Shown one piece after another: positions 51,434 to 60,540 of a stretch of 64,000 nt of DNA (position 1 is its first letter; the number at the start of each line of letters is the position of its first letter). The DNA comes from JBBQWT01 sp038210375 (GTDB lineage: Bacteria; Acidobacteriota; Terriglobia; Terriglobales; Acidobacteriaceae): the NCBI GenBank assembly GCA_038210375.1, contig JBBQWT010000015.1:29783-93782 (forward strand). Reading direction: 5' to 3'. Under the pieces are notes generated by a model that searched no databases, was not told where the DNA came from, and saw only the letters and a list, made by a program, of their open reading frames with translations. Made by a program: the position numbers and the translations under genes.

Positions 51434-52016
51434 GGAGCGTGGCTGCGCCAAGGGCCGCATTCTTATAGTCCTTGGTCCAAGGCGGTCCCACTGATTTGCC
51501 CAGCGTTGCAATGCCCATTTTTATAAGTGCGGCACGGCCCCCGAAGATTGCAACCGCCCGCTGTTCGAGATCGCGCTCGCGAATGCCCGTGACCGTGATG
51601 TTCAAACTCTCGCAGGCGCTGCGGGCGGCGGTGCGAAAGAATTCGCCTTCAGCGGTATGGATCATCGGGTGTGACGCGAGAATCTTGGCCAAAGGCGGCA
51701 GAGGGCGCCCGGCTGCAAGCAGGATGCAACAGCCCGCGATGCTATAGCCGCGCGTCGGCAAATCTCGCACCACGTAATCCAGTGCTGCTGCGGCCAACTG
51801 ATGGGAAATTGCCGCAGAGGTCGCCAGGTAGCTCTCCGGGTCAGCAAAGCCGAGCTTGGCGGCATGGTGATAGGGCTGGTTTGCTCCGGCGACCTTCGCG
51901 TCCGTAACCACGATCCGCCGGCGTTCTAACAACTTTACCAAGCCGGCTTCTATGGAAACGGCGACGAGCACTCCCCAGCCCGAATGCATCCGGATTCCCA
52001 GAGCTGAATTCTGCAT
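51423..52016 (-). CDS. Conserved-looking protein of unknown function
   Basis: 197 residues, soluble, no signal. Notable segments are GIRMHSGWGVLVAVSIEAG at the start, a run with ANQPYHHAAKLGFADPESYL, CCILLAAGRPLPPLAKILASHPMIHTAEGEFFR, and a C-terminal LIKMGIATLGKSVGPPWTKDYKNAALGA. I recall related hypothetical proteins that share the HSGW, QPYHAA and HxxMHxAEGxLFR patterns, so it is probably a real and fairly widespread family. The clustered His and Glu could form a site, but no function is known to me. It converges with and slightly overlaps the glycosyltransferase gene. Confidence 0.72.
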   Translation of the reverse strand: MQNSALGIRMHSGWGVLVAVSIEAGLVKLLERRRIVVTDAKVAGANQPYHHAAKLGFADPESYLATSAAISHQLAAAALDYVVRDLPTRGYSIAGCCILLAAGRPLPPLAKILASHPMIHTAEGEFFRTAARSACESLNITVTGIRERDLEQRAVAIFGGRAALIKMGIATLGKSVGPPWTKDYKNAALGAATLLRT

Positions 52017-52059
52017 GTTCGTATTTCCTGGCTTTCGGCAGGTGAGCCGCGATGGTCCA

Positions 52060-52527
52060 TTACTTGAAGTGGCTCTTGGCCGCTTCTTCGACTTCGCCGC
52101 TGGTCATTTTTTTCTTGGCGGAGCCGATTGACCAGCAGTGGCCGAACGGGTCTGTCACTTGACCGTAGCGGTCTCCCCAGAACTGGTCCATAAGCGGAAA
52201 TTTCACCTTCGCACCCGCCGCCACGGCCTGGTTGTAAACCGTATCGGCGTCCTCCACTTGCAGATGCATAGTGACCGGCGTGCCGCCCAGCGCTTCCGGA
52301 GTGCTGCTCTTGCCGCCGGTGTATTCCGGGAATTCATCGTTGAGCATCAGCGTGCCGCCGTTTACGTCGAGGGCGGCGTGCATGACGCGCTTGCCATCGG
52401 GGGCCGCGTGGCGGTTCAACTCGGTGGCCCCGAAAGCCTTCTTATAAAACTCGATGGCGGCATTGGCGTCGGATACGGTGATGTGTGGCGAAAGCGGTGG
52501 CATCTTGCGTTCGAGAGCGTCAGCCAT
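52060..52527 (-). CDS. VOC-family protein (PhnB/glyoxalase-like)
   Basis: 155 residues. Two beta-alpha-beta-beta-beta modules of the vicinal-oxygen-chelate fold: PHITVSDANAAIEFYKKAFGATE, then LMLNDEFPEY, then TMHLQVEDADTVYNQAVAAGAKV and QFWGDRYGQVTDPFGHCWSI. This is the YciE/PhnB-like DUF1428-adjacent pattern seen in many soil bacteria; the ligand is unknown. ATG 52527 has AGGAGG seven bases upstream, and the longer in-frame start lacks VOC features. Confidence 0.9.
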   Translation of the reverse strand: MADALERKMPPLSPHITVSDANAAIEFYKKAFGATELNRHAAPDGKRVMHAALDVNGGTLMLNDEFPEYTGGKSSTPEALGGTPVTMHLQVEDADTVYNQAVAAGAKVKFPLMDQFWGDRYGQVTDPFGHCWSIGSAKKKMTSGEVEEAAKSHFK

Positions 52528-52678
52528 AAGAACCTCCTGATTTACGCCGCTTATTGTAGACCGTTTTGACGGCCGCTTGTTGCGCGAGCCCTGAGCCCAT
52601 ACAAACCGTTCAAGACCGGTTTTTCTATCCACTCAAGGAGCAGCGAAGAATAGAATCGTCCTGCACCGGAGGGTAACC

Positions 52679-53230
52679 ATGAAAAGGATTTCATCAATGT
52701 TTGGTTTCATTCTCGTAGTCTGTTCTTTGACGCCAGTCCATGCTCAGCAGAATGTGCAGCCGCCCGGACCGGAGCAATCGCTTCTGCAATCCTGGAACGA
52801 CGTGGGACGAAAACTGATTGCCATGGCCGAATACTTCCCCGAGGATAAGTACGACTTCAAGCCTACCCCGGCACAACGCAGCTTCGCTGAACAGCTTCTG
52901 CACGCAGCCGGCGCAAACTTCGTATTCGCCAGCGCCGCCGCCGGAACCAAACCCGCAGCCATGGATGACCCCAGGCGCGATCAGTACAGGACCAAGGCGG
53001 CTGTAGTCGCCTTCTTGAAGAAATCCTTTGAAGATGGCGCCAAGGCCATCACCGCCGCGGGTGACAAAGGCATGAATAATCTGGTGACCGACCCCTATTC
53101 CAACCAGAAGGTCCGCCTGGGAGAAATGGCGTGGGGCCTGCTGGAACATTCTGGGGAACACTACGGCCAACTCGTGGTTTACTATCGCATTTCCGGTCTG
53201 GTTCCGCCGGAATCGCGTCCGCGCAAATAG
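52679..53230 (+). CDS. Exported DinB-family protein
   Basis: 183 residues. Signal peptide KRISSMFGFILVVCSLTPVHA, then a DinB four-helix bundle: LIAMAEYFPEDKYDFKPTPA, FAEQLLHAAGANF with one His, and GLLEHSGEHYGQLVVYYRI with two. The exported location is unusual for the family as a whole but common in Acidobacteriota. It probably binds a divalent metal in the periplasm; function unknown. GGAGGGTAACC precedes the ATG. Confidence 0.87.
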   Translation: MKRISSMFGFILVVCSLTPVHAQQNVQPPGPEQSLLQSWNDVGRKLIAMAEYFPEDKYDFKPTPAQRSFAEQLLHAAGANFVFASAAAGTKPAAMDDPRRDQYRTKAAVVAFLKKSFEDGAKAITAAGDKGMNNLVTDPYSNQKVRLGEMAWGLLEHSGEHYGQLVVYYRISGLVPPESRPRK

Positions 53231-53425
53231 CCCATCGTTGGCAAGAGTGATGCAAGCCAGCGGAGAGCAGTACATGATCGAATGTGTCCGCTCTCTTTGC
53301 GCTGGGCCTCAGGTCTATGGCACAGGCATTCTCACCTGGAGCTTACCTCGCGAAGCGAATTCCGAAGCACACCGCATGCAAATCGCTCGAAACCATCTCC
53401 CGAAACTGAAACCACGAGGCAACCG

Positions 53426-54977
53426 ATGAAGCGACTTCTCCTGGCACTCCTCATCATTCCCGCTCTGGTGCACGCCGCGCCGAAACCCACCACCGCCCAG
53501 CATATCCAGCGCATCGAGCATGGCTTCGCCCCCATCCCCATGGGCAAAGGTGAAGAACCGCGGCAACTTGACCTGACCGGAATGATGAAGCTGTTCCACG
53601 TGCCCGGACTAAGCGTTGCGGTGTTCGATCAGGGAAAAATCCTGTGGGCCCGGGGATACGGAGTGACTGAAGCGGGCTCCAACCATCCCGTCACCACCCA
53701 CACCCTGTTTCAGGCCGGCTCGATCAGCAAGCCGGTGACCGCCGCCGCAACACTGGCGCTGGTCGAGCAGGGCAAGCTCGCGCTCGATGAGGATGTAAAC
53801 CTCAAGCTACGGACCTGGAAGCTTCCCGAAAATGAATTCACGCGTGATCAAAAAGTCACGCTGCGGCGCATCCTGTCACATACCGCGGGATTGACCGTGC
53901 ACGGCTTTCCTGGCTACGCCTCTGCCGATGCGGCCACTCACACCACAGCGGAACCCATTCCCACCGTGGTGCAGGTGCTCGATGGCGCGAAGCCGGCAAA
54001 CACCAAGCCGGTGCGCGTGGAGATGGTTCCCGGCACGAAGTTCCAGTATTCCGGCGGTGGAGTCACCGTTGAACAGCTTCTGGTCACCGAAGCCGAAGGT
54101 AAACTGTTTCCCCAGATCATGCGGGAGCGTGTCCTGGACAAGATCGGCATGGCCGACAGCACGTTCGAACAGCCTCTGCCGCCGGCGCGCATGGCGATGG
54201 CCGCCAGCGGCACACAATCGGATGGCAGCGTACTTCCCGGCAAGCGCCACATCTATCCCGAGATGGCGGCCGCCGGCCTGTGGACCACGGCCAGCGACCT
54301 GGCAAAATTCGCCATCGAGACCGCAAACTCGGCTAATGGCAAATCCAACCGCATCCTTTCGCAGAAAATGACGCAGGAGATGTTGAAGTCGCAGACTAAT
54401 GATCCGGAAAGCCCCGTAGGCCTGGGTTTTTTTACTTCCAAGAAATCCAGCGCAGTTCGGCCACGACGGCGCCGACGAAGGCTTCCAGGCCATCCTGACG
54501 GCCTATCGCGACACCGGGCGCGGAGTGGCCATCATGGCCAACTCCGACAATGGCATCCAGTTGGGCGAGTACCTCGTCGAAGCCATCAGCAATGAATATG
54601 GATGGAAGTTCCCCGGGGAAAAACATCAGGCAGGGGACGTGATCCGGGCCATCCAGTCGATTAAAGGCCTCCCTGCGGCATTGGATTGGTTTATCGAACT
54701 CAAACACTCTGGCTCAACCCAATACCAGTACGGGCCGGGTACGCTCAACAACCTCGGCTTTCGCCTGATGCAGGCCAAGAACCTGCCCGCGGCAATCAAG
54801 GTCTTCAAGTTGAACGTGGATGAGTACCCCAGCAACGCCAACGCATACGACAGCCTGGGCGAGGCGTATATGAATGCCGGAGACAAGAAGCTTGCGATCG
54901 AAAATTACGAGAAATCGCTGAAGCTGGATCCCAAAAACGAGAATGCGGTGTCGATGTTGAAGAAGTTGCGGGAATAG
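53426..54977 (+). pseudogene. Serine beta-lactamase-like hydrolase, frameshifted
   Basis: An exported penicillin-binding-protein-like esterase split by a frameshift. Signal peptide MKRLLLALLIIPALVHA. The catalytic motif S99-I-S-K102 is in FQAGSISKPVT, and the Tyr motif is in KFQYSGGGVTVEQL. The first frame then turns into Arg-rich nonsense (from about 54445) and stops at 54595. The proper continuation, FGHDGADEGFQAIL with the HxG-type motif and a C-terminal TPR (ANAYDSLGEAYMNAGDKKLA), lies in the +1 frame to 54977. Deleting one T from the T7 run at 54427-54433 restores a 516-residue protein. It may be a true mutation, a sequencing error, or slippage. Confidence 0.85.
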
Positions 54978-55199
54978 AAGCCAATTGAAGGATTGGCATG
55001 GGCGGCTTTATTTGAAGCGTGGAGTGAGGCGGCCCTGAGCGCAGACCCGGCGGCGGCCTAATTCGACTTTGTTCAAGGTCGATCGACAACCTCACGCTCA
55101 GATTAGCGGCTATTTCTGTTCTAACCTCATTCTTATTTCTCGCCTATTCATCGACAATCAGAGGCGCATCAGCCTTAAAGTCACCCTTAATCCTCGCAC
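54978..55199. other. Intergenic region between convergent genes
   Basis: 222 bases with no gene, repeat or clear terminator hairpin that I can defend. Confidence 0.4.
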
Positions 55200-56711
55200 T
55201 CAATCGGTGATACGCAAGAACGCCCGCCAGACAGGGACTTTATTCACCAAGGCATCGGCGCGGTAAACGCCTTGGGGCAACTGAGCCAGAGGAAATTCGA
55301 ATTTCTGGGTGGCGCTTACGCCCTTCTCCACATTCAGTTTTAGCGGCTTGCTGCTAGCTACCACCTTGTTGTGAATGTCGTACAAGGCCAGCGACACCTC
55401 GTCGCGCAGCTTTTCGTGCGGCGCCCACACCAGCAGGATGAGGCACGTATTGTCGCGGTGGGAAAACTCGGTTTGCCTTTCCATGAATGGGGAGACTAAC
55501 GGGGACGAGTCATCGATGTGCGTCCCAATCGAGCCGTAGATCAGGCTGGGAAAGCTTTTTACCGGGGACACGAATTCACCGCCCGCCGCGATTTCCGCCA
55601 GCGACTTGAGGGCGCCGGCGCTTTCCGTGGGGACCGCCGTTACCGGGGTTGCCATCGAGCCTTCGCGGGTTCCGCCCAGCGCCAAAGTGTTGCGCGATTC
55701 GGTGATGTTCTCCATACCCGGCGTGAGGCTGCCGCCTAGCACTCCAATCACGTTTCCATATTCGTTCAGCACCGGCGCGCCCTGCGAGCCCGGCGTTGCC
55801 AGACTGGTCAAGTTGATTCTCGGACCCATCTCGGGATATGTCTGCAATCCAACTATGCCTTCATCCACTAAAATCCGGTTGCCCGGGGTGGGCTGGTCGA
55901 ACGAGTACACGCGATCGCCCACCGCCCCTGCGGCGGGGGCGCGCGTCAGTTTGGGAATGCCCTCTGTCTTCACGCGGAGCAGCGCCCAATCCTGCAGCCG
56001 GTTCCAGGCGGACACGCCTTGCAGGTCCCCGGACTTGCCATCCGGCAAAAGAATGCGCAGCGATGAACTGCCATCGATGACTTGGAAGGCGGTGAGAATG
56101 GCATCTTCGCCGATGACAAAGCCGGAGCCGGTGCGGAGCTTGCGTCCGTCCGCGGCGAGGTTTTCGATCGTGACCGTGGATTTCAACCCGCGTTCGTAGA
56201 TTTGGGCGGAGGTCAGCAGCGGTGGGCCGGCTACCACCGGGGGCGCGGCGTTTCCGGAAACTACCAGCTCGATCTTGTGCGAGCCTGCGGCCTCGCCGTC
56301 GATCTGCGCCTCCAGGGTCCAGAAACCGGGTTTGAGCTCGGGGCGAAAGTCGAATTGCCAGTACGCGCCAAAACGGCGGGTCTTCACTTCAAAGTCGAAG
56401 TTTGAAGTGAACGCGATCTTATCGTCGGGGCCCTTCCAGATTCCTTCGAAGTGATGCCGGCCCAGGGGACCATCCCAGTCGAAATAGACGATGGCTTGTT
56501 TGTCGGCGGGTATATGGAAGGTTGTGCGCGGATCTGCAATGACGTATCGCCCCGCCTGCTGTGAGCCGCGCGAGCCGGAAACAGAACGCACCACCTTGAA
56601 AGATGCCTGGCTCCCCGCCACACCGCCGCCGGATTGTCCGTAGGCCGGCGCAGCAATCACCAATGCCGCGAGTAGAAAGATAAAGCGGAGCGGGTCAGGC
56701 AGGATGAACAT
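55200..56711 (-). CDS. Exported trypsin-fold protein lacking catalytic His and Ser
   Basis: 503 residues. Signal peptide LRFIFLLAALVIAAPAYG. The N-terminal beta domain (about 30-165) contains YVIADPRTTFHIPADKQAIVYFDWDGPLG. The trypsin/HtrA-like domain is at about 170-330. The HtrA-type segment TAxHV reads LTAFQVIDG (Q210), the Asp is kept in QDWALLRV (D241), and the GxSGGP segment reads TPGSQGAPVLNEYGNVIGV (Q310). So His and Ser are both Gln and proteolysis is not expected; it may bind peptides. The C-terminal domain (about 375-503) is beta-rich (LALYDIHNKVVASSKPL). ATG 56711 gives the signal peptide; a GTG 114 bases upstream gives an unlikely leader. Confidence 0.82.
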   Translation of the reverse strand: MFILPDPLRFIFLLAALVIAAPAYGQSGGGVAGSQASFKVVRSVSGSRGSQQAGRYVIADPRTTFHIPADKQAIVYFDWDGPLGRHHFEGIWKGPDDKIAFTSNFDFEVKTRRFGAYWQFDFRPELKPGFWTLEAQIDGEAAGSHKIELVVSGNAAPPVVAGPPLLTSAQIYERGLKSTVTIENLAADGRKLRTGSGFVIGEDAILTAFQVIDGSSSLRILLPDGKSGDLQGVSAWNRLQDWALLRVKTEGIPKLTRAPAAGAVGDRVYSFDQPTPGNRILVDEGIVGLQTYPEMGPRINLTSLATPGSQGAPVLNEYGNVIGVLGGSLTPGMENITESRNTLALGGTREGSMATPVTAVPTESAGALKSLAEIAAGGEFVSPVKSFPSLIYGSIGTHIDDSSPLVSPFMERQTEFSHRDNTCLILLVWAPHEKLRDEVSLALYDIHNKVVASSKPLKLNVEKGVSATQKFEFPLAQLPQGVYRADALVNKVPVWRAFLRITD

Positions 56712-57033
56712 GCCCAAACCCCGGCGCCATCTCACAAAACTCAACGCGAACCCGGATTGGTCTTCCGCAAAGTCATTCGGCAGGGGCAGAGAGATTGAAT
56801 TGGAGCAGAAGGTGCGCGCGGTCACGAAAGACCATGAAAGCCGGCTGCAATAAAAAGATAAGTTCGCATAATGGGCACATTCTACTCCGCAGATCCGGCG
56901 CCGCCGGGAACAAATGGCGAACTGTTTCAGTTTCCGGAATTATTCAAGGCTGCGGCCAGGGCGCGGCGCGCTGTTTGTATTTCCTGATCGGCGGCCCGAG
57001 TAAAGATCGCGCGCCACGAACGCACAGGATAGA

Positions 57034-59646
57034 ATGACGCGAATGATTCGCCCCCCAGTCCCAAGGCTTCCTACTGTGCAGTATCTGTGCCTGGCCCTTT
57101 TGTTTGTGGGCGCGATGCTGTACCAGATCAGGTTTTCGCACGATATTCTGCGCGACGCCCGGGTTGATCTGCCGTATTTTGCCACGAATAACTCCGGCCC
57201 CATGATCGATTTTGTGGATCGTGCCGCCATCGCCGCCGGTTTGCGCCCGGGAGACGTGGTTGTCGCCATCAATGGCCGCGCGAATTCAGGCGCCGCCATT
57301 CGCGAGGAAGAGTATGCCAACGCACAGCCGGGCAAGCCATTCGCGGTGACGGTGCAGAGGTCTGAAGGCGCAACCAAAACCGAATCTACCATCCAGCTTG
57401 CGGTTACCAGGGCTAACACGCGGGCCGGGTATCTGCTGGTTGACGTCCTGTTGCAGATCGTCCTGCCGCTATTTTGCATCCTGCTGGGCTTCTGGGTGGC
57501 CGCGCTGCGGCCCCGCGATCCCCTGGCGTGGCTTTTGCTGGGCCTGCTTTTGAGCTTCCCCCATATTCTCGAGGCCCACAAAATTGAGGCCTGGGGCCCG
57601 GGAATACGGGAGATCGCCATGACCTATCATGCCGGTCTGGCCTACTCATGGCCGATCCTCATGTATTTCTTCGGGAGGCTCTTTCCGGAGGAATTCCCCG
57701 CCCAATCGAGATTGCGCCAGATCTGGCGATTGCTGTTCTGGTTAGCGGTGGCGCCCGCACTAATCCTGGGAGTGCCTAATATTGCCATCCGAGTCCTAAG
57801 CATTGCCAGTTACGCCCGGGTGATGCTGCTCGCCCATTGGACCCATTATTTTATCTGGCTATCGGTGACGATGGTCTATGCCTCGGTATCGAGTTTCTTC
57901 ACCGCGATCGGGATGAAGTCCTCCACGGCCACGGCCGATGCCAAACGCCGGCTGCAGGTCCTGTACTGGGGAGCCACTGTGGCCATGACTCCGACGTTAT
58001 TCCTCGGCATCACCCAATTCTTCATAGCAAAAACAGGCCGACATCCCCTGCCGGAGTGGCTGGTCGCCAGCGCGCTGGCGCTCCTGATGGTTTTCCCCCT
58101 GGCGCTGGCCTATGTCATCGTGGTGCAGCGCGCCATGGATGTCCGCCTGGTGGTGCGCACCGGCCTGCAGTATGCCTTGGCCAAAAATGGCGTGCGCGTT
58201 TTGCAGTTGGTGCTTACCGCGGTCGTGGTCATGGCCACGCTTAAGATGGCCACCGATGCCAGCAGTAACAGCTCGACCAGGAAAGAAACAATTGCGCTGG
58301 GACTCGCGGCCGTGCTGGTCATGCGCCGCGCGGCGGAAAAGCTGCGCTCGTGGACCGATCGCCGCTTCTTCCGCGAAGCTTACAACGCCGAGCTGATCCT
58401 CAGCGACTTGAGCGAGAGTGTGCGCAGCTTTGTCGAAATTCATCCGCTGCTCGAAACCGTGGCCCATCGCATCTCCGAATCGCTGCATGTGACCCGCGTG
58501 GCGGTCATGCTCAACGGCTCCGGAATGTACCGCCCCGCATTTGCCCTGGGCTACCCGGCCGAGCCGGATGTCGTGTTCCCTGAGAATGCCAGCACGGTGG
58601 CGCGGCTGCGCGAGCATCCCGAGCCCGCCCGGGTTTATCTGGATGATCCCGACTCCTGGGTCTATCGCCAACCCGAAGCCAGCGAAGAAGAGCGTTCCAA
58701 TCTCGCCACCCTGCAAAGCGAGTTGTTATTGCCGCTGGCGGTGCGGGACCAGTTGCTGGGATTCATCAGCCTCGGCCACAAGCTTTCCGAGCAGCCTTAT
58801 TCCGGCAGCGATGTGCGCCTGTTGCAATCGGTGGCGGGCCAGACTGGCCTGGCCCTGGAAAATGCGAGGCTGGTGTCTGCCATGGCGGTCGAGGTCGCGC
58901 AACGCGAGCGCTTGAATATGGAAGTGTCCATCGCCCGCGAGGTGCAGGAGCGGTTGTTTCCCCAGAAATTTCCTGTGATTGCCGGCCTCGCATATGCCGG
59001 CGCCTGCCGCCCGGCGCTCGGTGTGGGTGGGGATTACTATGACTTTCTGGCGCTGCCCGGCGGCCAGCTGGGCATTGCGCTGGGGGATGTATCGGGCAAG
59101 GGAATTGCGGCCGCATTGATGATGGCCAGCCTGCAGGCCTCGCTGCGCGGCGAAGTGACGCGCAATTCGAGCGACCTCGCCGCCATCGTCGGCAACGTGA
59201 ACCAGCAGGTGTACGAGGTGTCCTCGGCCAACCGTTATGCGACGTTCTTCTACGCGCAGTTCAACCCTGCCCTGCGCAAGCTCACCTACGTGAACGCCGG
59301 GCATAATCCTCCCATGTTGTTTCACCGCGACGGATCCGATTGGCTGGTCACCCATCTCGAAGTGGGTGGAACGGTGGTGGGTCTGCTGGAAACTTTTACC
59401 TACGAGCAAGGCGAGATCGTGATGCAGCCCGGCGACACCCTGGTGGCGTTCACCGACGGCATCAGCGAAGCCATGAATACCGGGGACGAAGAGTGGGGAG
59501 AGGAACAGCTGATCGAAACGATAAAGCGCTGTGAAAATCTTTCTCCCGCCGAGACCATCACGCGCGTGATGCAGGATGCGGACGCCTTCGTCGCCGGCGC
59601 CAAGCAGTTTGACGATATGACGGTGGTGGTTCTGCGAGCGGTTTAG
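57034..59646 (+). CDS. PDZ-7TM-GAF-SpoIIE/PP2C phosphatase
   Basis: 870 residues with an unusual series of domains. A membrane helix (YLCLALLFVGAMLYQI) is followed by a PDZ-like segment at about 45-125 (AAGLRPGDVVVAINGRANSG) on the outside. Then come about seven hydrophobic helices at 128-370, a GAF domain at about 455-610 (LLLPLAVRDQLLGFISLGHKLSEQPY), a short signalling helix with AREVQERLFPQKFP, and a SpoIIE/PP2C phosphatase domain. That domain has the metal-site motifs GVGGDYYDFL, ALGDVSGKGIAAALMMA and the C-terminal FDDMTVVVLR. It likely relays an envelope signal to a partner-switching anti-sigma system; no anti-anti-sigma gene is adjacent. Confidence 0.88.
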   Translation: MTRMIRPPVPRLPTVQYLCLALLFVGAMLYQIRFSHDILRDARVDLPYFATNNSGPMIDFVDRAAIAAGLRPGDVVVAINGRANSGAAIREEEYANAQPGKPFAVTVQRSEGATKTESTIQLAVTRANTRAGYLLVDVLLQIVLPLFCILLGFWVAALRPRDPLAWLLLGLLLSFPHILEAHKIEAWGPGIREIAMTYHAGLAYSWPILMYFFGRLFPEEFPAQSRLRQIWRLLFWLAVAPALILGVPNIAIRVLSIASYARVMLLAHWTHYFIWLSVTMVYASVSSFFTAIGMKSSTATADAKRRLQVLYWGATVAMTPTLFLGITQFFIAKTGRHPLPEWLVASALALLMVFPLALAYVIVVQRAMDVRLVVRTGLQYALAKNGVRVLQLVLTAVVVMATLKMATDASSNSSTRKETIALGLAAVLVMRRAAEKLRSWTDRRFFREAYNAELILSDLSESVRSFVEIHPLLETVAHRISESLHVTRVAVMLNGSGMYRPAFALGYPAEPDVVFPENASTVARLREHPEPARVYLDDPDSWVYRQPEASEEERSNLATLQSELLLPLAVRDQLLGFISLGHKLSEQPYSGSDVRLLQSVAGQTGLALENARLVSAMAVEVAQRERLNMEVSIAREVQERLFPQKFPVIAGLAYAGACRPALGVGGDYYDFLALPGGQLGIALGDVSGKGIAAALMMASLQASLRGEVTRNSSDLAAIVGNVNQQVYEVSSANRYATFFYAQFNPALRKLTYVNAGHNPPMLFHRDGSDWLVTHLEVGGTVVGLLETFTYEQGEIVMQPGDTLVAFTDGISEAMNTGDEEWGEEQLIETIKRCENLSPAETITRVMQDADAFVAGAKQFDDMTVVVLRAV

Positions 59647-59752
59647 AACCCCTATCCGACCGCGACGCAATTGATTTTGCTCCTATGCGGCAAAGACTTA
59701 GCCTGTCTTGATTGCTCAGGTGGGTTCTCGTAGCGCGCAGGGCAATCCATCA

Positions 59753-59842
59753 TGGCGGAGGGAGAGGGATTCGAACCCCCGGTACGGTTTCCCGTACAAC
59801 GGTTTTCAAGACCGTCTGTTTCAACCGCTCACACATCCCTCC
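59753..59842 (-). tRNA. tRNA-Ser (anticodon UGA)
   Basis: 90 bases on the minus strand with a seven-pair acceptor stem (GGAGGGA/TCCCTCC), the anticodon loop CTTGAAA with TGA, a long variable arm (TACGGGAAACCGTA), T-loop GGTTCGAATCC, and an encoded CCA at 59753-59755. The long variable arm and anticodon identify serine, UCA codons. Confidence 0.96.
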
Positions 59843-60032
59843 GCGTGAGTAATATCAACAGTTTACCAGTACTTGAAAATCGCGGGTTGTGGTCACTGTG
59901 GGGACTTTTGCGGAAAGACGTTGCCTCTGTTCGCTGGTGTGAGAACGCGAGCAACCTGACAGATCGGCACTCGATGTCCGCCACTGTTTCCTTAAGCCAT
60001 ATGTGGCTCGAGTTGGCCCAGTCGAATACTAG
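59843..60032. other. Intergenic stretch next to tRNA-Ser
   Basis: Between the tRNA and the transposase remnant. I see no gene; tRNA flanks are common integration sites, and the transposase tail suggests past insertion, but no attachment repeat was found. Confidence 0.35.
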
Positions 60033-60161
60033 CGTTTGAAAATCAGCACCCCTCTCAACTTTGCCCGCATCCACAAGACGCTACGCGTGACCCCGGCGAT
60101 GGAAGCAAGCATATCCGATCACGCTTGGTCGTATGAAGATATTGCTGCTCTTGCGAATTAG
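60033..60161 (+). pseudogene. Transposase C-terminal remnant (IS1-family-like)
   Basis: A short frame encodes FARIHKTLRVTPAMEASISD, then HAWSYEDIAALAN and a stop at 60159-60161. NFxRxHKTLRVTPAMEAGxSDHVW is the usual C-terminus of IS1-family-annotated transposases in Acidobacteriota and other soil bacteria, from memory. An in-frame stop precedes it and no upstream catalytic part or inverted repeats are present, so only a decayed tail remains. Confidence 0.7.
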
Positions 60162-60540
60162 TGAGGGCATGGCGGCATGAGGCGATATTTCATGCGACGC
60201 AATGCTCCCGTATGGTTACCCGCCTTAGTGTTCCTGCGAGACTTCCTCGCGTGGCAGTACATCTTCTCTTTTGAGCCAGGTATAACCGAACAAGCCATCT
60301 TTCGAGGGAAACTCTTTATGCTGCCCGGCTTCCCTCGTTGCTGGCAGCTTCTTGCCGATGCCGATCAATCGTGCAGTTGCCTGGGAGTGGGTCTGTTGCT
60401 GCGAAGGTCAGCCCGGATACCAATTTCAAACTGAGACACCACCCGAAAGACGGCTTGTTTGACTTTTACTGGTTTTCAGGTCTGATGTTGCAGCATTCCA
60501 TATTATGCGACTATAGTACGGAAATTCTAAGGGGAAGCAT
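60162..60540. other. Intergenic stretch, no gene called
   Basis: 379 bases. An 85-codon frame (60177-60434) has Cys/Arg-rich, non-protein-like composition and no family match, so it is not called. The last 15 bases hold the ribosome site AAGGGGAAG of the next gene. Confidence 0.4.

Noticed and set aside
60177..60434. 85-codon frame after the transposase remnant
   Set aside because: No ribosome site of note, odd composition and no similarity that I can name.
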